Assembly (NCBI RefSeq): GCF_000013765.1
Contig: NC_007954.1
Span: forward strand, 3,534,001-3,598,000
Length of the DNA: 64,000 nt
DNA from: Shewanella denitrificans OS217
GTDB lineage: Bacteria > Pseudomonadota > Gammaproteobacteria > Enterobacterales > Shewanellaceae
Reading direction: 5' to 3'
Positions 37,262 to 46,890 of the stretch are shown piece after piece. A program made the translations under genes and the position numbers. The number at the start of each line of letters is the position of its first letter. Position 1 is the stretch's first letter. The notes under the pieces are model-generated. The model did not search any database. It was not told where the DNA came from and was given only the letters and a program-made list of their open reading frames with translations.

Positions 37262-37926
37262 CGTAAAAGCATCGTTAATGAGACCTAGGTTAGTGTAACA
37301 GAGCTTCTACCCCAGCCAAACAAATGAAAACAAATAACTTGATCAATTATTTAATACTATTAAAAACAGATAAATAACAAAAAACAGTGACAATAAATAG
37401 CCATCACTGAAAATTTGTTAACAATTCATTTGTTAACAAATGCCTAAAACGAGTACAATGGCGCTCATTAGTTAATTTATTTACCTTAAACATCCAGTTG
37501 TTGCAGTTTATTTCTCGTGTGGATGTTTTTTGTACGACTTAGGTTTACAGTCGAAGACAAACTGTTCTACATTTTAGTAAACAGTTAAACATATGAAATA
37601 AATCAATTGCGAAGGAACTTAACCTAGCAAATACATCTCATAGTTTTACATTAAGTGTCTTGGAAATGGGTAAGCTCAGCGTACGACTAATCATAACATT
37701 ACGGCCCACTCCTGATTTCTATGCGTATTCGACTTTACATTGAAGTGCAGAGGGTTATTGGCATTAACTATAGTAACATCATGATTAGTAATATTTTTAT
37801 GTGTTTTGTTCAGGGCAGACGACCATAATACCAAGGTAGGCACAAATTTTATCAGCGCACGTATCGCGTATTAAGCCCTAGCAGCACAAGGCTAGAATCG
37901 AATTGTTTTTAATTTAGGTACATAAC
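37262..37926 (+). promoter_or_regulatory. Long arcA upstream region with candidate promoter
   Basis: A 665-bp gap without a gene. TTGTTA (37430-37435) and TACAAT (37454-37459), 18 bases apart, form a possible sigma-70 promoter giving a leader of about 460 bases to arcA. Just upstream TTTGTTAACAA is repeated twice (37414-37439), an A/T-rich site of the kind bound by global regulators. No RNA gene could be identified. Confidence 0.4.
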
Positions 37927-38643
37927 ATGCAAAACCCGCATATTCTGATTGTTGAAGATGAAGCTGTCACCCGTAATACATTAAGAAGTATTTTTGAAGC
38001 CGAAGGCTATGTTGTTACTGAAGCAAATGACGGCGCAGAAATGCACAAAGCCATGCAAGATAATAAAATTAATCTTGTGGTTATGGATATCAACCTGCCA
38101 GGTAAAAATGGTCTGTTACTCGCTCGTGAACTGAGAGAGATTAACAACATAGGCCTCATTTTCTTAACCGGTCGCGACAATGAAGTCGATAAAATCTTAG
38201 GCCTTGAAATTGGTGCTGATGACTACATCACAAAACCATTCAACCCAAGGGAATTGACTATTCGTGCCCGCAACTTGTTAACTCGTGTTAACAGTGCCGC
38301 ACAAGAAGTCGAAGAAAAAGGTTCAGTTGAGAACTACCGCTTTAATGGCTGGAGTTTAGAAATCAACAGTCGTTCACTGGTTAATCCTAAAGGTGAATCT
38401 TACAAACTGCCACGTAGCGAGTTCCGCGCTATGCTGCATTTTGTTGAAAACCCAGGGAAAATCCTTACTCGTGCCGACTTGTTGATGAAGATGACCGGCC
38501 GAGAGTTAAAAGCGCATGACAGAACCGTTGACGTGACCATTCGCCGTATACGCAAGCATTTTGAAAGCTTAGTCGATACGCCAGAGATCATTGCCACCAT
38601 TCACGGCGAAGGCTATCGTTTTTGTGGCCAATTAGACGCTTAA
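37927..38643 (+). CDS. arcA: Two-component response regulator ArcA
   Basis: A 238-aa OmpR-family regulator of respiratory and anaerobic metabolism. The receiver has the acidic pocket (IVEDE), phospho-acceptor Asp in VVMDINLPGKNG (residue 54), Thr in FLTGRD and Lys in YITKPFNPREL. The C-terminal winged helix (AHDRTVDVTIRRIRKHFES...IHGEGYRFCG) is almost the same as in E. coli ArcA, clear enough for a name. No sensor kinase gene lies next to it; in Shewanella the sensor is split between ArcS and HptA elsewhere (family knowledge). Strong terminator after it. Confidence 0.97.
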   Translation: MQNPHILIVEDEAVTRNTLRSIFEAEGYVVTEANDGAEMHKAMQDNKINLVVMDINLPGKNGLLLARELREINNIGLIFLTGRDNEVDKILGLEIGADDYITKPFNPRELTIRARNLLTRVNSAAQEVEEKGSVENYRFNGWSLEINSRSLVNPKGESYKLPRSEFRAMLHFVENPGKILTRADLLMKMTGRELKAHDRTVDVTIRRIRKHFESLVDTPEIIATIHGEGYRFCGQLDA

Positions 38644-38700
38644 GCTTCTGCCATCGATGAGCCTGACTCATACTCATTAAAGCTCATTAAAAGCAGAACA

Positions 38701-38733
38701 AAAAAATACCAGACTTAGGGTCTGGTATTTTTT
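38701..38733. terminator. Bidirectional terminator between arcA and the DPP-IV-like gene
   Basis: A perfect 14-bp stem (38701-38714 with 38720-38733, ATACCAGAC core, A6/T6 at the ends) encloses TTAGG. It serves arcA and the convergent peptidase gene. Confidence 0.9.
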
Positions 38734-38761
38734 TATCTGAATTCCGGGGGCAGCTAAAATA

Positions 38762-41089
38762 TTATTCCAACTCCCGCTCAAGGAAATTCGCCAAGGACTT
38801 ATATAGGTGCACCCTGACCTTTTCGCCGCGCATCGAATGTTTAGAGCCTGGGTAGTCCATCATCTGGAACAGCTTGGCTTCATCCTGCAGCGCCTTATAA
38901 ACGCGGGTACTATTTTCAAACAAGACATTATCATCGGCCATGCCATGATACATCATCAGTCCAGACTGATACTGCTTCACATAAGGGAACACACTGCTGG
39001 CTTCATAACCTGCAGGATTGCTCTCTGGGTGTCCCATATAACGCTCGGTGTAGTGAGTGTCATAGAGTCGCCAATCGCTCACTGGAGCACCGGATATGGC
39101 CGCTTTAAAATAATCAGGCGCTTTAAATTGGCTCATTAGCGCCATGTAACCACCATAACTGTGGCCGTAAATCGCCACCTTTTCACCATCGATAAAGGGC
39201 AAGCTTCTTAAATAATCCACTCCTACCTTTTGATCTCGCACTTCGGCATCGCCCATGTTCTTGTAAATCACATGCTCAAATTTCGTGCCTCTAAAAGCTG
39301 ACCCACGGTTATCCAATTGAAACACAGCAAAACCTTGTTGCAACAAGTATTGAGTGAAGTAATCGGCATCTTTCCAGCTATTGACCACCATTTGCGCATG
39401 GGGGCCACCATAGACTCGCACTACTACTGGGTATTTCTTCTGGGCATCGAACGGCACAGGTTTAAATAAACGGTAATGCAGGGCTTGGCCATCGTCGGCT
39501 TTGAGTTCGCCAAATTCAGGGACTTGCCATAAACCAGCAAACGGATACAGAGGATGCCGTGCATCGATAGCATTTTCTTCCACCCAAGCCAGCAGCTTAC
39601 CAGCACCATCATGCAGACTCACCTGAGGTGGCTGAACTAGGCTGCTAAAGCTGTCCAAATACACGCTTTTGTTCGCTGCGAATACACTAAAATGGCTACC
39701 TGGCTCTTGGCTAAGTTTCTCTATACTTTTAGCGCCTTCACTAAGCTTAACTCGATAAAGATGGCGCTCGACCACCTTATCTTTACGGCCAGAAAAATAC
39801 ACCCACCCCGAGGCTTCATCAACAAACTCCAGTCCATCCACGACCCAATCACCTTGAGTCAATTGGCGAATGAGCTTGCCTTTAAGATCAAATAAATAAA
39901 GATGATTAAAGCCATCTCGCTCCGAGCCCCAAATAAAAGCCGCTTGTTGCTTTAAAAAGTGCAGATCCTCATTAAGATTGACCCAGGCAGGACTTTTTTC
40001 TGTGATAAGAGTACTAACAGTAAGTGAGTCTATGGCAGCCACTCTTAAGGCTAATCTTTGTTGATCCCGGCTTTGCCACTGAAAAGACACATGCTTACTG
40101 TCCGGCAACCAATCAACCCTAGGCAAATACATGTCCTTTTCGGCGCCAAGATCGATCCATTTGATCTGCTTGTCAGTCAGATTAACCACTCCAAGTTCAA
40201 TGGTGACATTGCTCTTACCCGCAGCTGGGTAGCGCTGCTCGGTGAGTTTAATGCCATCGGCATATATTTCATTTCGAGTGACCAACTCGACCCCTGACTC
40301 ATCGATACGGGTAAAGGCGATAGCCGTCTCATCTGGCGCCCACCAGTAACCTGTCATGCGATCCATTTCTTCCTGAGCGACAAATTCTGCCATGGCATTT
40401 TTTATTGGCCCTTGCCCATCTGTGGTTAGCGCGTGCAATTTATGGCTACGTAAATCAAGTACCCAGAGATTTTGCTCACGCACAAATGACACAAAATTCC
40501 CCTTAGGTGACAAACGCGCATCGGTGGCAAAACCTTCACCGGTTTCAAGCTTAGACACGCTTTTCTTGGCTAAGTTAAACAAATACAACTGCCCCGCCGA
40601 AGGTATGAGTATCGACTGGCTATCATCGGCCCAAAAATACTCCATGATGCCTTGGCCATAGACGCGCTGGCGTTCGCGGCGGGCTTTTTCTTCATCGGAA
40701 AGCTCACCACCGGCAAGCTTATCGGCATCCAGCAGTAGGCTACGTTTGCCGCTCTCGATATCCATCTGCCATAAATCGTAAAAATCTTGGTTATTGGCGC
40801 GGCTCACTAAGTAAGTCACTAGTGTGCCATCGGGAGACAAGCTCAGACCCGTAGGGCTCGCGCCCTCTAGCGCTGGGGAGGCAAAAATCCGCTCTATGGT
40901 TAATGGCGTCTGCTCACCCTTTAACGACTTAGCTTGCGCCACAACTTGGTTTGTTTGAGTCATCGCCACTCCTTTGGAATTTGTCATCGCAACTAGCTCG
41001 CTTGCATTTGCCGCCATCATGCTCATATTTGCGCACACTAACACAGGCAAAACCCATGTCAGTGCCTTAGGTTTCCATCTTAGCTTCAT
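38762..41089 (-). CDS. Dipeptidyl-peptidase IV-like serine peptidase (S9B)
   Basis: A 775-aa secreted peptidase. Signal peptide ends near NASE (residue 30). An eight-bladed propeller covers about residues 60-520, including the DPP-IV Glu motif region (FVAQEEMDRMTGYWW). The alpha/beta hydrolase carries the nucleophile Ser in GHSYGGYMAL, Asp in GMADDNVLFENS and His in GSKHSMRG. It should remove X-Pro dipeptides from peptides. Such enzymes are common in Shewanella, which live on peptides. A single gene with its own terminator. Confidence 0.92.
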   Translation of the reverse strand: MKLRWKPKALTWVLPVLVCANMSMMAANASELVAMTNSKGVAMTQTNQVVAQAKSLKGEQTPLTIERIFASPALEGASPTGLSLSPDGTLVTYLVSRANNQDFYDLWQMDIESGKRSLLLDADKLAGGELSDEEKARRERQRVYGQGIMEYFWADDSQSILIPSAGQLYLFNLAKKSVSKLETGEGFATDARLSPKGNFVSFVREQNLWVLDLRSHKLHALTTDGQGPIKNAMAEFVAQEEMDRMTGYWWAPDETAIAFTRIDESGVELVTRNEIYADGIKLTEQRYPAAGKSNVTIELGVVNLTDKQIKWIDLGAEKDMYLPRVDWLPDSKHVSFQWQSRDQQRLALRVAAIDSLTVSTLITEKSPAWVNLNEDLHFLKQQAAFIWGSERDGFNHLYLFDLKGKLIRQLTQGDWVVDGLEFVDEASGWVYFSGRKDKVVERHLYRVKLSEGAKSIEKLSQEPGSHFSVFAANKSVYLDSFSSLVQPPQVSLHDGAGKLLAWVEENAIDARHPLYPFAGLWQVPEFGELKADDGQALHYRLFKPVPFDAQKKYPVVVRVYGGPHAQMVVNSWKDADYFTQYLLQQGFAVFQLDNRGSAFRGTKFEHVIYKNMGDAEVRDQKVGVDYLRSLPFIDGEKVAIYGHSYGGYMALMSQFKAPDYFKAAISGAPVSDWRLYDTHYTERYMGHPESNPAGYEASSVFPYVKQYQSGLMMYHGMADDNVLFENSTRVYKALQDEAKLFQMMDYPGSKHSMRGEKVRVHLYKSLANFLERELE

Positions 41090-41298
41090 TCTTGTTCCTT
41101 ATTGCTATCAATGCTGTGCCACTTGGGGGTTCTATTTATAGGGCTCAATTTTATGTTTTAAACTTTATAAGGCTTATTTTTCTGGGCTCATTCTGCCTGA
41201 ATTTCACTGAAAACAAAAACTCAGCCTCCAGAATAACAGCCAGCTTAGCTGCTGAATTAGGCCACTAATCCTGCTATCATGTTGCGGTTATTGGATTA

Positions 41299-41562
41299 AT
41301 ACCAATCACATTAATTATGTGGTCTATCAGAGCGCCTCAAGCTTTTCAATTCAAGGCGCATTAATGCAGTAAGGGTTATTCCCTTTCAAATTAATGCAAC
41401 GATGAAGAGGAACGCTTGAGACGCTCCCAAAGGGCGGGTTTCAAAGGGGATTTCTCTGCGTTGAAGACTTTTGGCATAGCACCACTATGCCTTCAAGCCT
41501 CCGCCTTGATTAATCCCCTTTGAATTCCCGCTGAATGACCAGATAATTAATACGATTGGTAT
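41299..41562. mobile_element. MITE-like repeat, copy B (inverted relative to copy A)
   Basis: A 264-bp non-coding element, the near-identical reverse complement of 5216-5492. Ends: ATACCAATCACATTAATTAT on the left, and ATACCAATCGTATTAATTAT when the right end is read inward. It lies between the divergent DPP-IV-like gene and fbp, ending 48 bases before the fbp start. The fbp promoter must therefore lie inside it or in those 48 bases. Confidence 0.8.
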
Positions 41563-41610
41563 AAGCCTTCATATTCACGACTTCATAATCGCGCCGTCAT
41601 AGGAAATACC

Positions 41611-42603
41611 ATGCAAACTCTGGCTCAAACCCTTGCTTCTTCTAAGATTAATGATTCTCTGGCTCAACTCATACTCACCTTAGCCGATACCTCAAAAGAC
41701 ATCAGCTTAGCAGTTCGCCATGGGGCGCTTGCAGGTGTGTTAGGCGCAACCGAGCAAGAGAATGTGCAAGGCGAAACCCAAAAGAAACTCGATGTTATCA
41801 CCAATGATATGCTCAAAGATGCGCTCACAGCCGCGGGCGGCGTGCGCGGCCTCGCATCAGAAGAAGAGGATTTTGTGGTTGAAGTCAGTGAGCAAGGTGA
41901 ATTCCTAGTGTGTTTCGACCCCCTAGATGGCTCATCTAACATAGACATCAACTCACTCGTCGGCACCATTTTTTCTGTGCTGCCCGCACCTACTGGCCCC
42001 TTAACTGAGCAAAGCTTTTTACAATCAGGGCGTAAACAACTTGCTGCGGGTTATGTGCTTTATGGCCCATCCACCATGCTTGCCCTCACCACAGGTCAAG
42101 GGACTCAGCTATTTACCTTAAACCCAGACACCCAAGAGTTTTTGCTCACAGATGCTGCCATGGCTATTAGCCCAGATACTGGTGAGTTTGCGATTAATAT
42201 GTCTAATCAGCGCTTCTGGGAAGCGCCAATGCAGACCTATATTGCCGATTTATTACTTGGAGACATTGGCCCTCGCGAGAAGCCATTTAACATGCGCTGG
42301 ATAGCCGCCATGGTCGGCGATGTTCACCGCGTACTGTCAAGAGGCGGTATTTTTACCTACCCTGCCGACAATAAAAACCCTAACAAGCCTTACAAATTAC
42401 GCTTAATGTATGAAGCGAATCCCATGGCCTTCTTAGTCGAGCAAGCGGGTGGCAAGGCCTCTAATGGCTATGAAACCATTTTAGACATTACCCCATCTGA
42501 AATTCATCAAAGAGTGGCAGTGATCTTGGGCAGTGCTAACGAAGTCGATACTTGCCTGAGTTATCACGGTATTGATTACAGGGAAGAACCTAATATTGAC
42601 TAA
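41611..42603 (+). CDS. fbp: Fructose-1,6-bisphosphatase class I
   Basis: A 330-aa gluconeogenic phosphatase. The metal site [22 protein letters not shown] (about residues 110-131) is that of class I enzymes. Other family features include [11 protein letters not shown], the [11 protein letters not shown] loop, and [13 protein letters not shown] near the end. Normal length. It is preceded by the MITE-like element and followed by a good terminator. No operon partner. Confidence 0.97.
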
Positions 42604-42620
42604 CACTTGATCCACATAAA

Positions 42621-42647
42621 TAAAAAACCGCCTTTCGGCGGTTTTTT
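42621..42647. terminator. Terminator of fbp
   Basis: AAAAAACCGCC pairs with GGCGGTTTTTT around a TTTC loop, 20 bases past the fbp stop. It also faces the end of the convergent symporter gene. Confidence 0.9.
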
Positions 42648-42693
42648 ATTGCATGCTCATAGTTGGCTCTAAGAACTAAACTCAAACAATATA

Positions 42694-43947
42694 TTAAGCC
42701 TTCTCAGCCGCTAACTCTTCTTGTTGATGCTTCTTCTCGGTTTGATCCACTATGGTCAGCACTGCGGTGTCACCCACCACATTACAAGACGTCAGCACCA
42801 TGTCTATGATGCGGTCAAGTGCCGCCACAATCGCAAACGCTTCGACTGGCAGACCCATCTGATAGATTAACACCCCTATCATGACCATGCCGCCACCTGG
42901 CACGCCGCCAGCACCCACTGAAAGCAAGAACACGCTAAATAACAGCGATGGAATTTGATCGTTACTGATAGGCATGCCAAAGGCATTAGCGACGAAGAAT
43001 ATGGCGATAGTGATGTAAATCGACACACCGCCCATGTTCATGGTCGCCCCGAGCGGCACCCCAAAACCTGCCACCGAGCGGCTCACGCCAAGCTTATCCG
43101 TTAAGGTACGCATGGTCACTGGGATGGTCGCATTCGAACTTGCAGTAGTCAGTGAGAATAAAATCTGTTCTTGGATTTTTGAGCGGAAGGTCTTAGCAGA
43201 AATTGGGGTAAATAAGCTCACGGCAAAAGGATAAACCACGAATATCCATAAAAGTAATAGTGCGAGAATAATCACTAAGTATTGAGTCACACTGATAAAC
43301 ACATCAGGCTCTAAGGTGGCCGCTAACTTAAACATCAGCGCAAATACACCCAGTGGCGCTAGGCTCATCACCACAGAGATAAGGCGCATCATGATTTTAT
43401 TGGCGGTTTGAAAACCTTGAACCGCGCCGCTCATGGCAGGCCCCATGGATTTAATCACCCCGCCCATTAGCAAGGCCATAAAAATCACCTGCAGCATGTT
43501 GCCAGAGGTAAAGGCCGAAAAAGGGTTGCTTGGCACTATGCTGACCACCAGTGACATTAAATCAGGTAATTCTGTGGCCGTAATGGCTAGACCATCGCTG
43601 CTGCTCATGTCGACGCCTTTACCTGGCTCGAGTATCATGGCCACTGCAAAGGCGGCAAAAATCGCGATAACAGTGTTGATGATGTAGAAGCCAAAGGTCT
43701 TACCCCCGAGGCGGCCAAAGCTTTTTAAATCATCGAGCTCACACACGCCGCAGATGATACTGACAAACACTAATGGCACCACTAACATCATGATCATATT
43801 AACGAACATGGTGCCTAGGCCTGAAGCAATATTAACCAGTGTGCCTGAAAAAAAGCTCACATCGGCCAGTGCAAACTGCACTACACTGCCCAATAACACC
43901 CCGGCAAACAGGCCGATGAAAATTCTTGTTGATAATGACTTAACCAT
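42694..43947 (-). CDS. Dicarboxylate/amino acid:cation symporter (DAACS family)
   Basis: A 417-aa inner-membrane carrier of the GltPh/GltT fold with eight helices and two re-entrant hairpins. Hairpin one has the serine-rich SLTTASSNATIPVTM; helix seven has GVPLGATMNMGGVSIYITIA, close to the cation site NMDGT of glutamate carriers but with MGG in place of DGT; hairpin two has SVGAGGVPGGGMVM. It moves an acidic amino acid, dicarboxylate or small neutral amino acid with Na+ or H+. The exact substrate is not certain. Single gene on the minus strand. Confidence 0.9.
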   Translation of the reverse strand: MVKSLSTRIFIGLFAGVLLGSVVQFALADVSFFSGTLVNIASGLGTMFVNMIMMLVVPLVFVSIICGVCELDDLKSFGRLGGKTFGFYIINTVIAIFAAFAVAMILEPGKGVDMSSSDGLAITATELPDLMSLVVSIVPSNPFSAFTSGNMLQVIFMALLMGGVIKSMGPAMSGAVQGFQTANKIMMRLISVVMSLAPLGVFALMFKLAATLEPDVFISVTQYLVIILALLLLWIFVVYPFAVSLFTPISAKTFRSKIQEQILFSLTTASSNATIPVTMRTLTDKLGVSRSVAGFGVPLGATMNMGGVSIYITIAIFFVANAFGMPISNDQIPSLLFSVFLLSVGAGGVPGGGMVMIGVLIYQMGLPVEAFAIVAALDRIIDMVLTSCNVVGDTAVLTIVDQTEKKHQQEELAAEKA

Positions 43948-44129
43948 AATTCCCTCTTATTGACTGCAAGGGATAGTGACCGCATGCAGTGCTTATTGTT
44001 ATTTTATTCTTGCGGGAGCAATAGTGGGACAAAGAAAAATGAAATTCAATCTTAATCGTCTTAATGGCTACCACTGCGTTTGAATCGACTAAAAATAATA
44101 CAGCACAAGCCTAGCCTTGAGTAAAATCG

Positions 44130-45038
44130 CTATTGTTCGATTAAGCTCAGCTTGATGTTGTGAGATAAGAAGTGTTGCTGCTTGATACTTATTCTATGTT
44201 GTTTAAGCCAATCTGCAATCCCTTGCCACGCGCCTAAATCGGCATTATCCAAATAAGCTTGCTGCCTAAATTGTTTATTAAAATCATCAACATCATTAAT
44301 TTGCTTGATGTTAAGTAAATTGTCAGCCGAGGTTTGCAACAAGCTAGGAGCAATAAGTCCACTACAGCCCTTGAGCAGATGAGCAATTTGCAAGCCTGCG
44401 GGATCTAAGTCCGTAAAAGCGATGACCTTAAGCTTTTGGCTTAACTCCGAATCATCTGACACTAACCTGAGCAAGCGTTTACAACCCGCGGGAGAGTGAG
44501 CGCCGCTGCCGCGATAAATCACCGCGCTCTGTAATAGCAAAGCTTTTAGCTCAGCGTCAAAGTTCATCTGGGCTATAGCATCAAAGCTATCTAGGTTCTC
44601 CACTACGATAAGCTGAGTAAGTGATAATTGTGCACACAGGCTCAATGCCTGCTCCACTGTGACGCGCACAGCAGGCATTGAGCCTATGTCTATGTCGATA
44701 AAGGCAGATGGCGGCGTTAAAGGTAACTTGATTAACACATGGTTAGCTTCGGGTCGGATGTTGGCTAATTTCTCTTTATGGCTGTGTTTTGCAAAATCTG
44801 AGCGATTTAGCTCAAAGTTTACCGTAAGCAAATCAATGCCCAGCTCGACTTGCACCATTTCCCTGAGCAAATCATGATCGCCCGCTTGAAAATGTAAATG
44901 CTTATACGCCCCATCAGGCTCGCCAATATCATATTGTTTATGGATTGCTTGCCAATTAGCGCTGAAACTTACCCGCGGCGATCGTCTGATCACCACGGTT
45001 TTTAGCGCCTTAATCTGCGCCTTGCTTAAGCTAGCCAC
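44130..45038 (-). CDS. JetD-like TOPRIM protein of a Wadjet/Mks-type system
   Basis: A 302-aa protein. The C-terminal half has a TOPRIM-like fold: Glu in LIVVENLDSFD (about residue 152), a glycine turn YRGSGAHSPAGCKRLLR, and the acidic motif IAFTDLDPAGLQIA (about 220). In Wadjet systems JetD, and in Mks systems MksG, is a TOPRIM nuclease that cuts the captured plasmid. At 302 aa it is shorter than typical JetD, and its N-terminal part (ALKTVVIRRSPRVSF...) is not one I recognise. It is last in the operon; its start overlaps the kleisin-like gene end by 13 bases. Confidence 0.7.
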   Translation of the reverse strand: MASLSKAQIKALKTVVIRRSPRVSFSANWQAIHKQYDIGEPDGAYKHLHFQAGDHDLLREMVQVELGIDLLTVNFELNRSDFAKHSHKEKLANIRPEANHVLIKLPLTPPSAFIDIDIGSMPAVRVTVEQALSLCAQLSLTQLIVVENLDSFDAIAQMNFDAELKALLLQSAVIYRGSGAHSPAGCKRLLRLVSDDSELSQKLKVIAFTDLDPAGLQIAHLLKGCSGLIAPSLLQTSADNLLNIKQINDVDDFNKQFRQQAYLDNADLGAWQGIADWLKQHRISIKQQHFLSHNIKLSLIEQ

Positions 45039-46246
45039 AGCTCAACATCATGGATAACAAAGTTACCGCTATACACAGGATGTGGCTCACCTAACGGTGC
45101 CAGTTCAAAGTACTCTTTATGCTCCACAGGCAAGCCCTCATAACCGCAAATCACTTGATAAAGCCAGCTTTCGGCGTCCCAGTCGAGCTGCTTCTCGGTC
45201 AAATAGCTTAGCGCCGATTGGCGCGAGCCTGAATCAATCACGGCGCAGAAATACTCGTCCACCGCAAGCTTAAGTGGATTATCAGGGATATCAAAATCTT
45301 CACTGACGCTGACTTCGAAGGTGGCATCCTGCACTCGGCTTGGGGTTAACACGAGATCGCGACTGATGGCTTTGATTTGCGCCACTATCGCCATGAGCTC
45401 AAGCTCGTGATGTGGGTTGCTTACATCCACGCTGGCGGGTGCCAAAATGCCTTCGGCGCAATTAAATAACGTCGGTACTTTATTGTGGGCCACGTGATTT
45501 GCCGGCTCATAATCTGGGTGTAAATCAGTGTGCAGTAGCCAGCCTTTGAGCAAGCGGGTGCGGCCCTGAATTTGCCTAAAGCGCCCCAGTAGCTCAAGTA
45601 AACGCCCTTGGACTATGCTGAGCTCCTGAGTGCAGTGACTCAAGGTTTCTTGCAAGCTGGTTACCAGTAAGCGCCTAAGCTCACGAATATCACCGGCAAT
45701 TTCACCTAACTCGCTGAACTGAAACATCTCAAGACCATTAAGCAATTCAGTTACTTGGCTTTGGGCTAATTCATTCTCACGAATTTTGGCGTTAATGCTG
45801 CCCACATAACCAAACTCGTTATTGATTCGGCCCCACAGTACGCGGATTGAATATCGCAAGCTGTCGGTGAAGCTAAACACGTGCTCACTTAAATCCGCAA
45901 GGTAAGCCTCGGCGGCGCTGTAATCGACGTTAAAGCGCGCTTCTTTATAGTGATCCGCCAGGGTTTTAATACTGGCTAAGGCAGAGCCGACATTGGCATC
46001 AATTTGCCGATTACGCTCATCACTTAAGGCTTCTTCAAGCAAAGCGCGCACCGAACGCTTAAGGCGCAGTTCTTGATCAGGCTCTGGGCGCCATAAAATG
46101 CCGCTTTTCTTAAGCTTTTCAATCACGGCGCCATCGTGGCTTGCATCACTGATAGAACCCGCTAAGTAAGCGTCCATCACCACATCGGCGTGGCGTCCTA
46201 GCTGCTTAAGCAGCTTGACCCCGGCCTGGTGTAAGTTGCTGCTCAT
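45026..46246 (-). CDS. Kleisin-like (MukF/JetA-like) subunit
   Basis: A 406-aa protein, mostly helical. The N-terminal region (about 1-100) looks like winged-helix material (KLLKQLGRHADVVMDAYL, KLKKSGILWRPEPDQELRLKRSVRALLEEAL), followed by helical and coiled-coil parts (about 120-240) and a C-terminal domain. Its size, place next to a MukE-like gene and the SMC gene, and gene overlaps suggest the kleisin that bridges the SMC heads (MukF/MksF/JetA role). The assignment is from context and fold appearance, not from a signature motif. It overlaps the MukE-like gene by four bases (ATGA). Confidence 0.65.
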   Translation of the reverse strand: MSSNLHQAGVKLLKQLGRHADVVMDAYLAGSISDASHDGAVIEKLKKSGILWRPEPDQELRLKRSVRALLEEALSDERNRQIDANVGSALASIKTLADHYKEARFNVDYSAAEAYLADLSEHVFSFTDSLRYSIRVLWGRINNEFGYVGSINAKIRENELAQSQVTELLNGLEMFQFSELGEIAGDIRELRRLLVTSLQETLSHCTQELSIVQGRLLELLGRFRQIQGRTRLLKGWLLHTDLHPDYEPANHVAHNKVPTLFNCAEGILAPASVDVSNPHHELELMAIVAQIKAISRDLVLTPSRVQDATFEVSVSEDFDIPDNPLKLAVDEYFCAVIDSGSRQSALSYLTEKQLDWDAESWLYQVICGYEGLPVEHKEYFELAPLGEPHPVYSGNFVIHDVELWLA

Positions 46247-46890
46247 ATCAGCTCCCTTTGGGTAGCGGTTTCTGCCTGCGCCTCCAAGCTTAAGCCTTCG
46301 GTTTCATCGATAAAACGAATAACTTCATAGAGATAGTCTATCTTGCCGGTGGCAATATAGATCTGCTTCTCACTGTTGGGCTTAGATAAATAACCCAGCT
46401 CCACCAAGCGTTTGAACACAAGCTTAATTTGGCCATCGACATTGCTACTGCTAGAGCCAAATAAGCGGTACTGACTGAGTTTATTCAGCTGCTCCCTAAA
46501 GGCGGGGGTATCTTCGATGCGTCCTTGTAAATCCGTCAATCTGATGGGCGCGCCTTCGCTTAATGGCGCATCTTGGCCACTGGCCTCTTGCACTAGCACC
46601 AGCCACTCCACCAGAGGAATAAGCGCCGAGCAGATGTCTTTAAATTGGGCCGAAATCACTTTGCGCTCAGTATCCCCTAACTGCAAATAACCACAGAAGA
46701 ACACTTCCCCTTCGCCCGCGCTAGCAATGGTGCGATTAATTTGATTGAGATAGGTCTCGACCCTATCACGAGTGGCGCTATTTTTAAGGGCCCGCCAGCC
46801 ATCTTCGTTGGTAATGCGGCAAATAAATTCGCCTTTTAGCAGTTGTTCTATCAAGGCGCCGGTGCCAACTAAGCTACTGAATTCAGACAT
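46243..46890 (-). CDS. MukE/JetB-like subunit
   Basis: A 215-aa helical protein, size and position of a MukE/MksE/JetB subunit, the winged-helix dimer that binds the kleisin and DNA. The opening SLVGTGALIEQLLKGEFICRI, and the later QIKLVFKRLVELGYLSK ... IYIATGKIDYLYEVIRFI, look like winged-helix segments. The start codon shares bases with the SMC stop (TAATG), and the stop overlaps the kleisin-like gene start (ATGA), so all are translated in a coupled way. Confidence 0.65.
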   Translation of the reverse strand: MSEFSSLVGTGALIEQLLKGEFICRITNEDGWRALKNSATRDRVETYLNQINRTIASAGEGEVFFCGYLQLGDTERKVISAQFKDICSALIPLVEWLVLVQEASGQDAPLSEGAPIRLTDLQGRIEDTPAFREQLNKLSQYRLFGSSSSNVDGQIKLVFKRLVELGYLSKPNSEKQIYIATGKIDYLYEVIRFIDETEGLSLEAQAETATQRELI

